Assembly: GCA_965117035.1 (NCBI GenBank)
Contig: OZ220748.1
Span: forward strand, 992,001 to 1,056,000
Source of the DNA: CAZENU01 sp965117035
GTDB lineage: Bacteria; Chloroflexota; Dehalococcoidia; Lucifugimonadales; CAZENU01
Reading direction: 5' to 3'
DNA: 64,000 nucleotides
The translations under genes and the position numbers were made by a program. The notes under the pieces were generated by a model. It was not told where the DNA came from. It made no database searches and was given only the letters and a program-made list of their open reading frames with translations. Below, piece by piece: positions 41,132 through 50,327 of the stretch. Numbering within the stretch: position 1 is the stretch's first letter; each line of letters starts with the position of its first letter.

Positions 41132-43485
41132 CGGAGCGCCTCCACGGCCTTCTGCGCGTCCTCCGCGATCCTGCGGGCGACGTCCTGGGTCGCCCCGCCG
41201 TCGGCGTCGCGGAGATACGGCTCCACCGTTATCGGCTCGCCGAACCGCACCGTGATGCGGTGACGCCTCGGCAGCGTCATGCCCTTCGCCAGCGCCTGGA
41301 AGCTGCCCGAGATGTTGGCCGGCACGATGGGCGAGCCGGACTCGAGCGCCAGCACGCCGAGACCGGCCTTGAAGGTCTGCATCTCGCCGGTGACCGACCG
41401 GCCGCCTTCGGGGAAGTAGAGAAGGGCGTGCCTGTTCTTCAGCATGGCCGTAGCCAGCCGCAGGCTCTCGGTGAAGTTCGCATGCCTGTCGAATGGTATC
41501 GCACTTATGAACGTGCGCGAAATCCAGCTCCACAGCCTGTCGCGGAACCAGTAGTCCTTCGCCGCGACCGGGTGAAGGCACTCCGTCCTGCCGCCCAGCA
41601 GCACGAGCAGCGCCCCGGTGTCCAGGTGGCTGGTGTGGTTGGCGACGACGATGAACGGCCCCCTCTTCGGGACGAGCTCGACGCCCTCGTAGTGGAAGCC
41701 GAGGTAGTAGCGGTAGCCGAGGCCCCAGAGCCAGTGGGTCAATTTTCGCACGAGCCTTCCGGGCCAGCGGATGACCGTCCACCTCCTGAGCTCCGACACC
41801 GGCACGTCGGATATGGGAAGCTGCCTGCGGGCCCGTGTTTGCCCCGCAGGCGCGGTATCGGCCGACGCGTCTCTGGGGGACATGCCGAGCAGGAAGCGCT
41901 TGATGCCCGGGATGTGTATGTCGGCCACGTAGTGCCGCCAGTCGATGCGCCTGACGTCGAAATCGAACGTGGCGCGCTCCTCTTCGTCGAGGCCGTCCAG
42001 CACCGCCCGCATCCTGTTCGACTCATAGCGGCACAGCACGTTGCTGTACGGCGAGTAGATCCTGGCGTAGTAGGCGAGCTTCTGGACCCCGGCGCGCTTA
42101 CCCTGCAGCGACCGGCGCAGCCGCCGTCCCTGCGGCGTCACCGACGCCAGCCATGCGAGCATCCCCAGGACCGTGAGCGGCAGCATGTAGCGAAAGCGCA
42201 GCCGTCTCATGAATCTCCCCAGGGACGGCAGGGAGATTCGCGGCAGCTCCCGGTCGGGACCGCCCCGCTGCCTGAGCGGCGTCTCCGTGAAATGGTCGCG
42301 CACCAGGTCGCAGAACGCGCGCAGCGCCAGCGGGTTGTCGCTGCTCGTCGCGAGCTGGTAGACGTTCACGCCACCGGCCGCGTGGGCCGTCGGGATCGAT
42401 GCCAGTATCGAGTTGACCACCATGTCGACCGGGACCATGTCCACGAGCGCGTCCGGGCTGCCGGGGAAGTCGGGGAGCTGCCCCATGCCGTAGGCCACTA
42501 TGAGCGGGTCGATCATCCGGTAGCCGTCGAGCCAGCCCGGCGCGGGGGCCGCGAATGCGCTCTCGATGATCGAAGGCCGGTAGATGAGCGTCGGAACGCC
42601 GCCGTGGTGCCGGGCGATGGTCTGCTCGCCCATCGCCTTGGTGAAGGTGTAGGTGTCGTTCCAGCCGCGCCGCTGGGCCCACCGCATCCCCTCGACTTCC
42701 ATGCGGCGGTCCACCCAGGCCCGGCGCAGGCTCTCCGCGGTAGTGGGGCCGTTCTGCCCGCCGTCTTCGGCCATTCGGCTGGCCCTCTCGAAGTCCCGCT
42801 GGCGCGCGTGGCTGAACGATTCGGCTTCGACCTCCTCGATCAGCCGCTCGATCGCCCCGGCCTCCTCGTCTACGTCGTACCGGCCGTCCTCGGTCATGTC
42901 GCTGTTCGGGTCGAGCGGCTCCTCGGGCACGACGCCCTGCCGCGTGCCGTTCACGTAGCAGGTCGACACGTGGGCGAACACGGCGTCCTCGCAGCCGCGG
43001 GCGAACTCCAACAGCCGCATGGACCCTTTCGTGTTCGTCTGGAACGCCGTCTGAAGCGGCGCGTCGAACGAGACGACCCCGGCCGAGTTCACGATGACCG
43101 TGACCGTGGACTGCAGCCGCCGCAGGACGTCCGGGGCGAGCCCCAGGTCCTTCGCGGAGAGGTCGCCCTCGACGGCGACGAGCTTCTCCCGTACCAGGTC
43201 GTCGAACCGCTCGCCGTGGTCCTCGCGCAGCCTGTCGAAGACGTTCGAGCCCAGCACCTCGCGGCGCAGGCGCTCGTCGGCGGTCTCGGTCCTGCCGGAC
43301 CGGCCCGCGCCGGGCCGGATCAGCACGTGGATGCGTCCGATCTCGGGAAGGTCCCGGAGCACCTTCTCGATCAGCACGCGGGCAACGAAGCCTGTCGCGC
43401 CGGTCACGAGCATCTCCCTGCCCGCGAAGTATTCGCGCACGCCGCCGGTCCGCGCCGGGCCGTTTGTCGCCTGGGCTGCCGTCAT
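41128..43485 (-). CDS. Fused fatty acyl-CoA reductase and PlsC-type acyltransferase
   Basis: Protein of 785 residues joining two lipid enzymes. Residues about 20-390 are a Male-sterility/NAD_binding_4 reductase with VTGATGFVARVL at 27-38 and the catalytic Tyr279-x-x-x-Lys283 in YTFTKAMGE; a sterile-type C-terminal domain follows (to about 520). Residues about 565-770 are a 1-acylglycerol-3-phosphate acyltransferase with the HxxxxD box in NHTSHLDTG near 613-619 and YFPEGGRS as the substrate motif. The reductase would make a fatty alcohol or aldehyde from acyl-CoA, and the transferase esterify it or a glycerolipid. The ATG at 43485 overlaps the kinase gene upstream; the stop overlaps the HAD gene. 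Confidence 0.88.
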   Translation of the reverse strand: MTAAQATNGPARTGGVREYFAGREMLVTGATGFVARVLIEKVLRDLPEIGRIHVLIRPGAGRSGRTETADERLRREVLGSNVFDRLREDHGERFDDLVREKLVAVEGDLSAKDLGLAPDVLRRLQSTVTVIVNSAGVVSFDAPLQTAFQTNTKGSMRLLEFARGCEDAVFAHVSTCYVNGTRQGVVPEEPLDPNSDMTEDGRYDVDEEAGAIERLIEEVEAESFSHARQRDFERASRMAEDGGQNGPTTAESLRRAWVDRRMEVEGMRWAQRRGWNDTYTFTKAMGEQTIARHHGGVPTLIYRPSIIESAFAAPAPGWLDGYRMIDPLIVAYGMGQLPDFPGSPDALVDMVPVDMVVNSILASIPTAHAAGGVNVYQLATSSDNPLALRAFCDLVRDHFTETPLRQRGGPDRELPRISLPSLGRFMRRLRFRYMLPLTVLGMLAWLASVTPQGRRLRRSLQGKRAGVQKLAYYARIYSPYSNVLCRYESNRMRAVLDGLDEEERATFDFDVRRIDWRHYVADIHIPGIKRFLLGMSPRDASADTAPAGQTRARRQLPISDVPVSELRRWTVIRWPGRLVRKLTHWLWGLGYRYYLGFHYEGVELVPKRGPFIVVANHTSHLDTGALLVLLGGRTECLHPVAAKDYWFRDRLWSWISRTFISAIPFDRHANFTESLRLATAMLKNRHALLYFPEGGRSVTGEMQTFKAGLGVLALESGSPIVPANISGSFQALAKGMTLPRRHRITVRFGEPITVEPYLRDADGGATQDVARRIAEDAQKAVEALR

Positions 43486-44387
43486 CTCGGCACCATCACC
43501 CGGAGCGCGTCCGGCACGACCTCGATCGTGGCGGGCGTGGGGCCCAGCCTCTCGCCGTCGGCCCAGACCCAGAGCGGCGCCTCCGACTCTATCTCGAGCC
43601 GGCGGGTGCGCTCGACGCTGACCGCGGGGTGCCGCACGTGGCCGCCCCTGAAGGTGCTGGGAATCATGCGCAGTATCTCCAGCCTGGACGCGATGCGGAC
43701 CATGCACACGTCCAGGGCGCCGTCGTCGGGCCTCGCCTCGGGCGTGATCCGGATGCGGCCGCCGTAGCGGTCGGTGTTTCCCGTGGCCGCCAGGAAGAGC
43801 GGGCCGCCGTACTCCCCGAAGTCGCCCCGCAGGGTGACTTCCGAGTGGCGGTACCGGAACAGCTTCACGACCGCGGCGTACAGGTAGGCGGCGGAGCCGC
43901 GCAGGAACGACGGATGCCTGCCTTCGTCGACGTACTCGCTGACCTCGCTGTCGAACCCAAGCGTCGCGATGGTGGAGAAGTACCGGTCGCCGACGCGCCC
44001 CAGGTCGATCGACCGCACCCTGCTCTCCAGGAGCCCGCGCACGGCGGCTGCCGGCCTGTTGGGCAGACCCAGCGCGTAGCACAAGTCGTTGCAGCGTCCC
44101 GCCGACAGCACGCCCATCGTCACGCCGGACGCCCTGTCGCCGGACGCCATGATCCCGTTGACCGTCTCGTGCACGGTGCCGTCGCCGCCGCATGCGACGA
44201 TCCTGTCCGCCCCGGCGTCCACGGCTTCCCTGGCGATGCTCTCGGCGTCGCCCCTCTTGCCGGTCACGGAGAGGGACGTCTCCGCGCCGCGCTCCTCGAG
44301 GGCCGACTTCAGCATCGCCGCCCCTCTGGCCGCCTTCCCGCGTCCGGCCACGGGGTTGGCTATCACCGCCCAGGAGTCCTTCGACAT
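43482..44387 (-). CDS. Diacylglycerol kinase/LCB5-type lipid kinase (YegS/DgkB-like)
   Basis: Soluble lipid kinase of 301 residues. NPVAGRGKA at residues 11-19 and the catalytic GGDGTVHETVNGIMA near 67-81 are intact; a less usual GRCNDLCYALGLP follows where relatives have GTxNDFAR. It would phosphorylate diacylglycerol or a related alcohol. Its stop overlaps the reductase/acyltransferase ATG as ATGA, so kinase, fused enzyme and HAD phosphatase are translationally coupled in one operon. The gene lies four bases downstream of the LarA-like stop and may be cotranscribed with it. Confidence 0.88.
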   Translation of the reverse strand: MSKDSWAVIANPVAGRGKAARGAAMLKSALEERGAETSLSVTGKRGDAESIAREAVDAGADRIVACGGDGTVHETVNGIMASGDRASGVTMGVLSAGRCNDLCYALGLPNRPAAAVRGLLESRVRSIDLGRVGDRYFSTIATLGFDSEVSEYVDEGRHPSFLRGSAAYLYAAVVKLFRYRHSEVTLRGDFGEYGGPLFLAATGNTDRYGGRIRITPEARPDDGALDVCMVRIASRLEILRMIPSTFRGGHVRHPAVSVERTRRLEIESEAPLWVWADGERLGPTPATIEVVPDALRVMVPR

Positions 44388-44390
44388 CGG

Positions 44391-45983
44391 CTACGTCACG
44401 TCACACATGAAGATCGGCGGCAGGTGGAACGCGGTCACCTCGGGGCTCGGCCCCACGGTGTCCTTCGCCATTTCGAGCGCGGCCTCGAGGCTGGGCGCCG
44501 TCTCGTATCCGAGCCTGTCCGTGACGTTCTTGTCCCTGGCGCCGACCACGATGATGCGGCCCAGGTAGCTCTGGCCGTAGCACGCCCAGTACCACATGTA
44601 GAAGGGGTGGACGCCGTGGTAGGCGTTGCCATTGCGGTACTGTTCGATATAGCGCGGATCGGTCGCGAACTCCTCCTCGTACTTCGACTCGATCTCCGCC
44701 GCGTCCAGCGTCTCGGGCAGCACCTGGTTGTAGAAGTCGATGTACGACGGGTGCTGCGTCCGGCTGAAGCGGTTCTCCACCGGGTGCATGAAGATCAGCG
44801 CGCCCCCGCGCCGTACCAGCGGCCTGCCCCGGTACAGGTTGAACAGGTAGCCGACCGCGTTGCAGTGGACCAGTATCGGGTTCAGCGGGGCCCCGACGTT
44901 GTACGGGCTCAGGTACGGCAGGCCATAGACGAGTACGTCGGCCTGGCCCTCGACGGGCACGGTCTGCTGCTCGTGCAGGTTGGCGAGGGTGCGGTCGTGC
45001 ACCGGGTCGGTCGCGCCCGCTGCGATTCCGGTCACGCCGTAGGGCGCCCGCAGCCCCTGGAAAATCTGGTGCCGCACCGCGAACGGCATCACCTTCAGTC
45101 CGCGGTAGTTCGCGTGGAAGACCGCCCGCTCCCACGGGCGCCACTGGTGCTCCGGCTTCTGGAGGTGGCCGAGTATCGGAGGGAACGTCGCCGTGTTCAA
45201 CGTCGTCTCGATCTTGAAGACCTTGACCTGCTCCTCGACGACCTCGCCCATCCGGGCGCAGGAGTCGTGCAGCGCGGAGCTCGGCGGGTCCATGTACGAC
45301 GTCGAGTGCATCAGCGTGTGGACGTTGTGGTGGTGCTTCAGGGTACGGTAGGTGATCAGGCCCGTGTTGATCGACTTGTGGCCGCCGTCCATGGCTACCA
45401 GGTTGACGTTGACGTAGACGAGCAGGTCTGAGTCGACGATCCGCTTCGGCAGCTCGACCACCTCGCCCTGGGACGTCTCCCCGACCATGACGATGTTGTC
45501 CGCGTCCTCGGCGTCGTGGTTGTAGAGCCGGTCCGGGTGGAACTGCCCGAAGACCCTGCGGCCGACCGCCCTCTTCAGCTCGCCGGGGGTCATGCGCCTG
45601 TGAAGGCCCAGCGCGGCGACCAGGTGCACGTCGTCTATGCCGTTTTCGGCCAGCTTCGCGACCACCTTCTCGATGACGAGCTGACGCACGTCCGGACGCG
45701 CCATGGGCGGCAGCGGCAGCGAGATGTCGTCGAAGGCGATGGTGACCTTCATGCCCGGCCGCAGCCGCGCCGACAGCGGGTCGGACCCGAGCGGGTCCTC
45801 CAGCGCCTGCTCGATCGCGGAGTCCATGTCCTCGATGGCCGGCATCGGCGGCGGCGGGTATATGACCCGCGTGCCTCTCGGCAGCCGCTCGAACCTGAAG
45901 CTCTCGCCCTGGTGAAAGACGTAGCGGGAGTTGTCGTCGACGTATCGGACGAGATCGGACTTGTCGAAGCCGTTTGCGTTCAC
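44391..45983 (-). CDS. LarA-like nickel-pincer racemase family protein (lactate racemase domain)
   Basis: Protein of 530 residues of the DUF2088/LarA superfamily, whose founding member racemises lactate with a nickel-pincer nucleotide. Visible landmarks are RPGMKVTIAFDDISLP near residues 75-90, the ALGLHRRMTPGELKRAVG helix with the His that binds in LarA, GHKSINTGLITYRTLKHHHN, and MHPVENRFSRTQHPSY. It is longer than LarA (about 425), so the substrate may be another 2-hydroxy acid. GTG at 45983 follows GGAAGGA. It lies downstream of a zinc alcohol dehydrogenase on the same strand, 29 bases away. No larB/C/E genes are in the window. Confidence 0.82.
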   Translation of the reverse strand: MNANGFDKSDLVRYVDDNSRYVFHQGESFRFERLPRGTRVIYPPPPMPAIEDMDSAIEQALEDPLGSDPLSARLRPGMKVTIAFDDISLPLPPMARPDVRQLVIEKVVAKLAENGIDDVHLVAALGLHRRMTPGELKRAVGRRVFGQFHPDRLYNHDAEDADNIVMVGETSQGEVVELPKRIVDSDLLVYVNVNLVAMDGGHKSINTGLITYRTLKHHHNVHTLMHSTSYMDPPSSALHDSCARMGEVVEEQVKVFKIETTLNTATFPPILGHLQKPEHQWRPWERAVFHANYRGLKVMPFAVRHQIFQGLRAPYGVTGIAAGATDPVHDRTLANLHEQQTVPVEGQADVLVYGLPYLSPYNVGAPLNPILVHCNAVGYLFNLYRGRPLVRRGGALIFMHPVENRFSRTQHPSYIDFYNQVLPETLDAAEIESKYEEEFATDPRYIEQYRNGNAYHGVHPFYMWYWACYGQSYLGRIIVVGARDKNVTDRLGYETAPSLEAALEMAKDTVGPSPEVTAFHLPPIFMCDVT

Positions 45984-46012
45984 GTGGTCCTTCCTTGCAC
46001 TGCTGGCCCGGT

Positions 46013-47245
46013 TCAGGCCGCGTCGGCCAGGTCGAAGACCGTCTTGACCGCGCCGTGCCTGCCCGGCCGCATCGCGGTCACTATGGCCTGCCCGCGGCGT
46101 CTCAGGGGAAACCGGTGGGTGACCAGCGCCGCTATCCTGTCGGCCCACCCGTCGTCGGCAAGCATCTCCAGGGCGATGTCGAACGTCTTCGGGCGGGCGC
46201 CGTTCCGGGACTCGGCCGCGTAGGCGTACACCCCGATCACCCGGAGCTCCTGGTACCAGACCGGGGTCATGTCGAGCTTGTTCGGGTCCGGCATGCCAGA
46301 CAGCACGAGCTTGCCCCGCGCGCGTGTCCACCTTACGGAGTCCTCGATTCCGCCGCGCGACCCGGTGCACTCGAACGTGACGTCGAACCCGCCGACGACC
46401 GCCGGCTTGCCGATCTCCAGGGGCAGCAGCGCGGCGCCGGTCAGCTTCGCCAGCGCGGCCTCGAGGCCGCGGCCGGCCGTGACGACCCTGTCCGCGCCGA
46501 GCTTCTCGCCCAGGCGGCGCTGGTGCTCGTGCCGGGCCGCCAGCGTCACCCTGGCTCCGGGCGCCAGCCTGCTCAGCGCGGCCACCGTGAGCAGCCCGAT
46601 CGTGCCGCCGCCGACGACCAGCACGTCTGCCCCGTCGGCGACGCCCGCCTCCAGCACGCCGTGGACGGCGCAGCTCAGCGGCTCGGCGAGCACCGCCGCC
46701 TCGTCCGAGACGGCCTCCGGCACCGCGTAGAGCTGGCTCCGGTGGGCGACGAAGCTCCCGCTCCAGCCGCCGCCGGTGTCGCGGCAGTACCCGGTCTGGA
46801 TGCCCGACGAGATGTCCCCCTCCATCACCCGCTCGCAGTTGGCGTAGTGCCCCGATGCGCACTGCGCGCACGGCTCGGCCAGGCCGCGCACCGCGCACCC
46901 CAGCGCCGGCTCCAGGACGACCCGGTCCCCGGCCGCAAACTCCTTCACGCCGGCGCCGGTCTCGACGACCCGCCCCACCACCTCGTGCCCCGGCACGAAC
47001 GGGAAGGACGTGAACGCGGACAGGTAGATGCTCCCCTTCGCCGACAGCGCGGCCACGTCGGACCCACAGACGCCGCTCAGAATCGGGCGCACCCTGACCC
47101 ACTCTTCGGTCGGCAGGCCGGGCTCGGGCAGGTGTGTCATCCTGAGAAACGCTCCGGGGGCGGTCAGCATCCTGGGGAACCGCCCTCCGAGAAGTTTAAC
47201 CCAGACGTACCGCGCGACGCTTTTTCTATACTGCAACGCCAGCAT
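46013..47245 (-). CDS. Zinc-dependent medium-chain alcohol dehydrogenase
   Basis: MDR-superfamily oxidoreductase of 410 residues. The catalytic zinc site is VCGSDVAAL and the GHEVVGRVVE glutamate; the structural zinc lobe has four cysteines in CAVRGLAEPCAQCASGHYAN and CERV; the NAD(P) fold has VVGGGTIGLLT. The start ATG at 47245 gives the N terminus MLALQYRKSVARYVWVKLLG, seen in a subgroup that also sits beside LarA-like genes. It likely oxidises or reduces a 2-hydroxy compound with its neighbour. No ribosome binding site is evident. Confidence 0.87.
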   Translation of the reverse strand: MLALQYRKSVARYVWVKLLGGRFPRMLTAPGAFLRMTHLPEPGLPTEEWVRVRPILSGVCGSDVAALSAKGSIYLSAFTSFPFVPGHEVVGRVVETGAGVKEFAAGDRVVLEPALGCAVRGLAEPCAQCASGHYANCERVMEGDISSGIQTGYCRDTGGGWSGSFVAHRSQLYAVPEAVSDEAAVLAEPLSCAVHGVLEAGVADGADVLVVGGGTIGLLTVAALSRLAPGARVTLAARHEHQRRLGEKLGADRVVTAGRGLEAALAKLTGAALLPLEIGKPAVVGGFDVTFECTGSRGGIEDSVRWTRARGKLVLSGMPDPNKLDMTPVWYQELRVIGVYAYAAESRNGARPKTFDIALEMLADDGWADRIAALVTHRFPLRRRGQAIVTAMRPGRHGAVKTVFDLADAA

Positions 47246-47556
47246 ATGACAACCCGACGGCCTCACCGCGCGACGGCGGCGGGCCAGCGGCAATACCTCC
47301 GGGTCTCGATTGGGCGGATGCCGGGAGCCCTGTCGGCCGAAGGCGTTCGGCGGGGGGACCGGAGAGGCCGACATACCCCGGAACATGCCCGTCCAGTATA
47401 TTGCCGCCCTTCGCGCCGCCGCAACCGGCGCGCTCAGCGTCTTGTACGCTCTTGACATAGAACGACGCTGGCGTCCACAGTATTGCGTCCCGCCTGCGGA
47501 ACACCGACCGGGAGGCTTACCGCCGGCCCGATCTGCCGCGGGACGAGGGAGCGGAC
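47246..47556. other. Divergent intergenic region between dehydrogenase and ABC exporter genes
   Basis: 311 bases with no gene. On plus a TTGACA at 47452-47457 has no good -10 at the standard distance (TATTGC 23 bases further on), so a promoter for the exporter is only possible. On minus a TATACT at 47400-47395 could drive the dehydrogenase with a leader of about 140 bases. Confidence 0.3.
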
Positions 47557-48485
<929 letters not shown>

Positions 48486-48486
<1 letters not shown>

Positions 48487-49274
48487 TGGTCGCGGCGCGC
48501 GGGGTGTACTTCGCGGGCGTGAGGCTGCGCAGCATCACGGGAATCTGGTTCCGGCACGCCCTCGTGCTGCGGCGGACATGGCTTCCCTCCGCGACCTGGT
48601 ACTTCGTCGAGCCGTTCGTGATCCTGCTCGGCATTGGCCTGGGCATCGGGGCGCTGGTGGACGACGTCGACGGCGTGCGCTACGTCCGGTTCGTCACCCC
48701 GGGGATCATCATAGGCTCCGGCATGTTCCACGCCATATTCGAGTGCTCGTGGGGCTCCTTCTTCCGCATCCAGAAGGGCGTCTATGAGACCACCCTGACC
48801 GCCCCCGTCAGCACGGTGGAGATCGCCCTGGGAGACATATCCTGGGCCGTCAGCCGGGCCCTCATCACGGCCCTGTGCATCGGCACGGTGGCGGCCGTGC
48901 TGGGTTGGATCGACCCGGTATCGGGCCCGGGCATCCTGCTCGCGGCCGCGTTGACGGGCATGCTGTTCGGCGCGATGGGCCTGGTATTCGCGGCGCTGTC
49001 CCCGAACGTGCACGTCCTCTCGCTGACGTTCACGGTGGTGGCCTCGCCGCTCTACTTCTTCAGCGGAGCGTTCTTCCCGATCTCCGTGCTGCCGGACTGG
49101 GTCGAGCCGATAGCGTGGGCGGCGCCGCTGACGCCGTGCGTGCACCTCGCGCGGGGATTCGAGAGCGGGGACCTGGGCATGTCCCACCTGCTGTCGGCGC
49201 TATACGTGGTCGTCCTGGCCGCCGCGCTGACGCCCTTGGCCGCGGCCCTGCTGCGCCGGCGCCTCATCGAGTGA
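48486..49274 (+). CDS. ABC-2 type transporter permease
   Basis: Permease of 262 residues with six predicted helices. FVTPGIIIGSGMFHAIFECSWGSF and SPLYFFSGAFFPISVLPDWV match the ABC2_membrane (DrrB/NodJ) family, including the conserved FFSGAFFP turn. The ATG at 48486 is embedded in the ATPase stop as TGATG. It forms the membrane half of an exporter with the preceding ATPase. The substrate cannot be deduced. Confidence 0.9.
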
Positions 49275-49322
49275 CGGCGCCGCCGGGAACGGCGGGACGG
49301 CGCCAGGGGCTGGGGCGGACCG

Positions 49323-50327
49323 CTACGGGGCCGTCGTCGTCGCCGCGGCGCGAGGCCTGAGCGAGGTCAGGAACCAGTCTCTCGGCTGCAGGATCGACGC
49401 CGTGGAGGTCGTCGTGACCAGGTAGCTCCAATCGGTCGCGGCGTCCTTGACGTGGTAGTACTCGTCGTCGCGGCGGACGAACAGGATCGTGATGTCCCGC
49501 CGGACGCCGGTGTCCTGCTCCTCGATGACGAGCGACACCGCGGCGTCGGCCTGGCTGAAGTCGACCCCGGCCGCTTCCGTCTCGTCCGGGTAGGCATCGG
49601 CCGCGAACAGCCGGAACCGCTCTATCACGTCGACCGTCTTGGTCAGGTTCGCTTCCTGCTCGCCGTCGTCCAGGCGCCACTCGATTCCGGACACCTTGTT
49701 GAGCTGGTAGCTGGAGTCGGGGTACCGCACCGTGACGGACTGTATGTCCTGCGGGAGGAGCTGCACGATGATCGGGTCGGCCCACCAGGTCGGCACCGGC
49801 AGGAAGCGGTTCGGCTCCTCGCAGAAGACGGAGTAGACCTCGTCCTCGTTGGGACGCCGGATGAAGCACGAGCTCGCGTTCTGAGTCCAGGGGGACGTTA
49901 TCTCGGCCCCGGGCGCCGCGCGGGCGAACTCACGGTCGCCCACGAAGAACTCCTCCAGCAGCTCGCCGCCGCTCCAGAACTGGACGACCGAGCCCGTCGC
50001 GGGCGTCACGCCCATCAGGTAGTGGTTGTCCGGGTTCGTGGCGACCAGGTCGGCACCGTCGAGCTGGTCGGTCACGGCCCACAGCGCCTCGAGCAGCCAC
50101 GCCACCACCGGGTAGGAGCCCACCATCCAGGCGCCGTCCTCCTTGAGCAGGGTGGCCTGTGTCGTCTCGTCCCTGACCACCACCTGGTCCAGCGAGTCGG
50201 TGGTCAGCTCGCTGACGTCCGTGAGCTCCCGCTCGCTGACGCCGGAGCTCAACACCGCCGCGAGAACGGCGACCACCACGAGCAATACGAGGGCCGCGCC
50301 GACGAGTCCTAGCTGTCTTCTACTCAC
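49323..50327 (-). CDS. DUF4340 domain protein of a Gld-type ABC cassette
   Basis: Protein of 334 residues with one N-terminal helix (LGLVGAALVLLVVVAVLAAV) and an outer DUF4340 beta-rich domain, including LLKEDGAWMVGSYPV and later YSVFCEEPNRFLPVPTWW. Such genes regularly follow GldFG-like genes; function is unknown. The GTG at 50327 overlaps the stop of that permease as GTGA. It is the last gene of the three-gene unit. Confidence 0.82.
   Translation of the reverse strand: MSRRQLGLVGAALVLLVVVAVLAAVLSSGVSERELTDVSELTTDSLDQVVVRDETTQATLLKEDGAWMVGSYPVVAWLLEALWAVTDQLDGADLVATNPDNHYLMGVTPATGSVVQFWSGGELLEEFFVGDREFARAAPGAEITSPWTQNASSCFIRRPNEDEVYSVFCEEPNRFLPVPTWWADPIIVQLLPQDIQSVTVRYPDSSYQLNKVSGIEWRLDDGEQEANLTKTVDVIERFRLFAADAYPDETEAAGVDFSQADAAVSLVIEEQDTGVRRDITILFVRRDDEYYHVKDAATDWSYLVTTTSTASILQPRDWFLTSLRPRAAATTTAP

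Noticed and set aside
44391..47102. A 903-residue frame joining the LarA-like protein with upstream sequence
   Set aside because: The N-terminal part is antisense or out of frame to the zinc dehydrogenase; the GTG at 45983 with GGAAGGA fits LarA.
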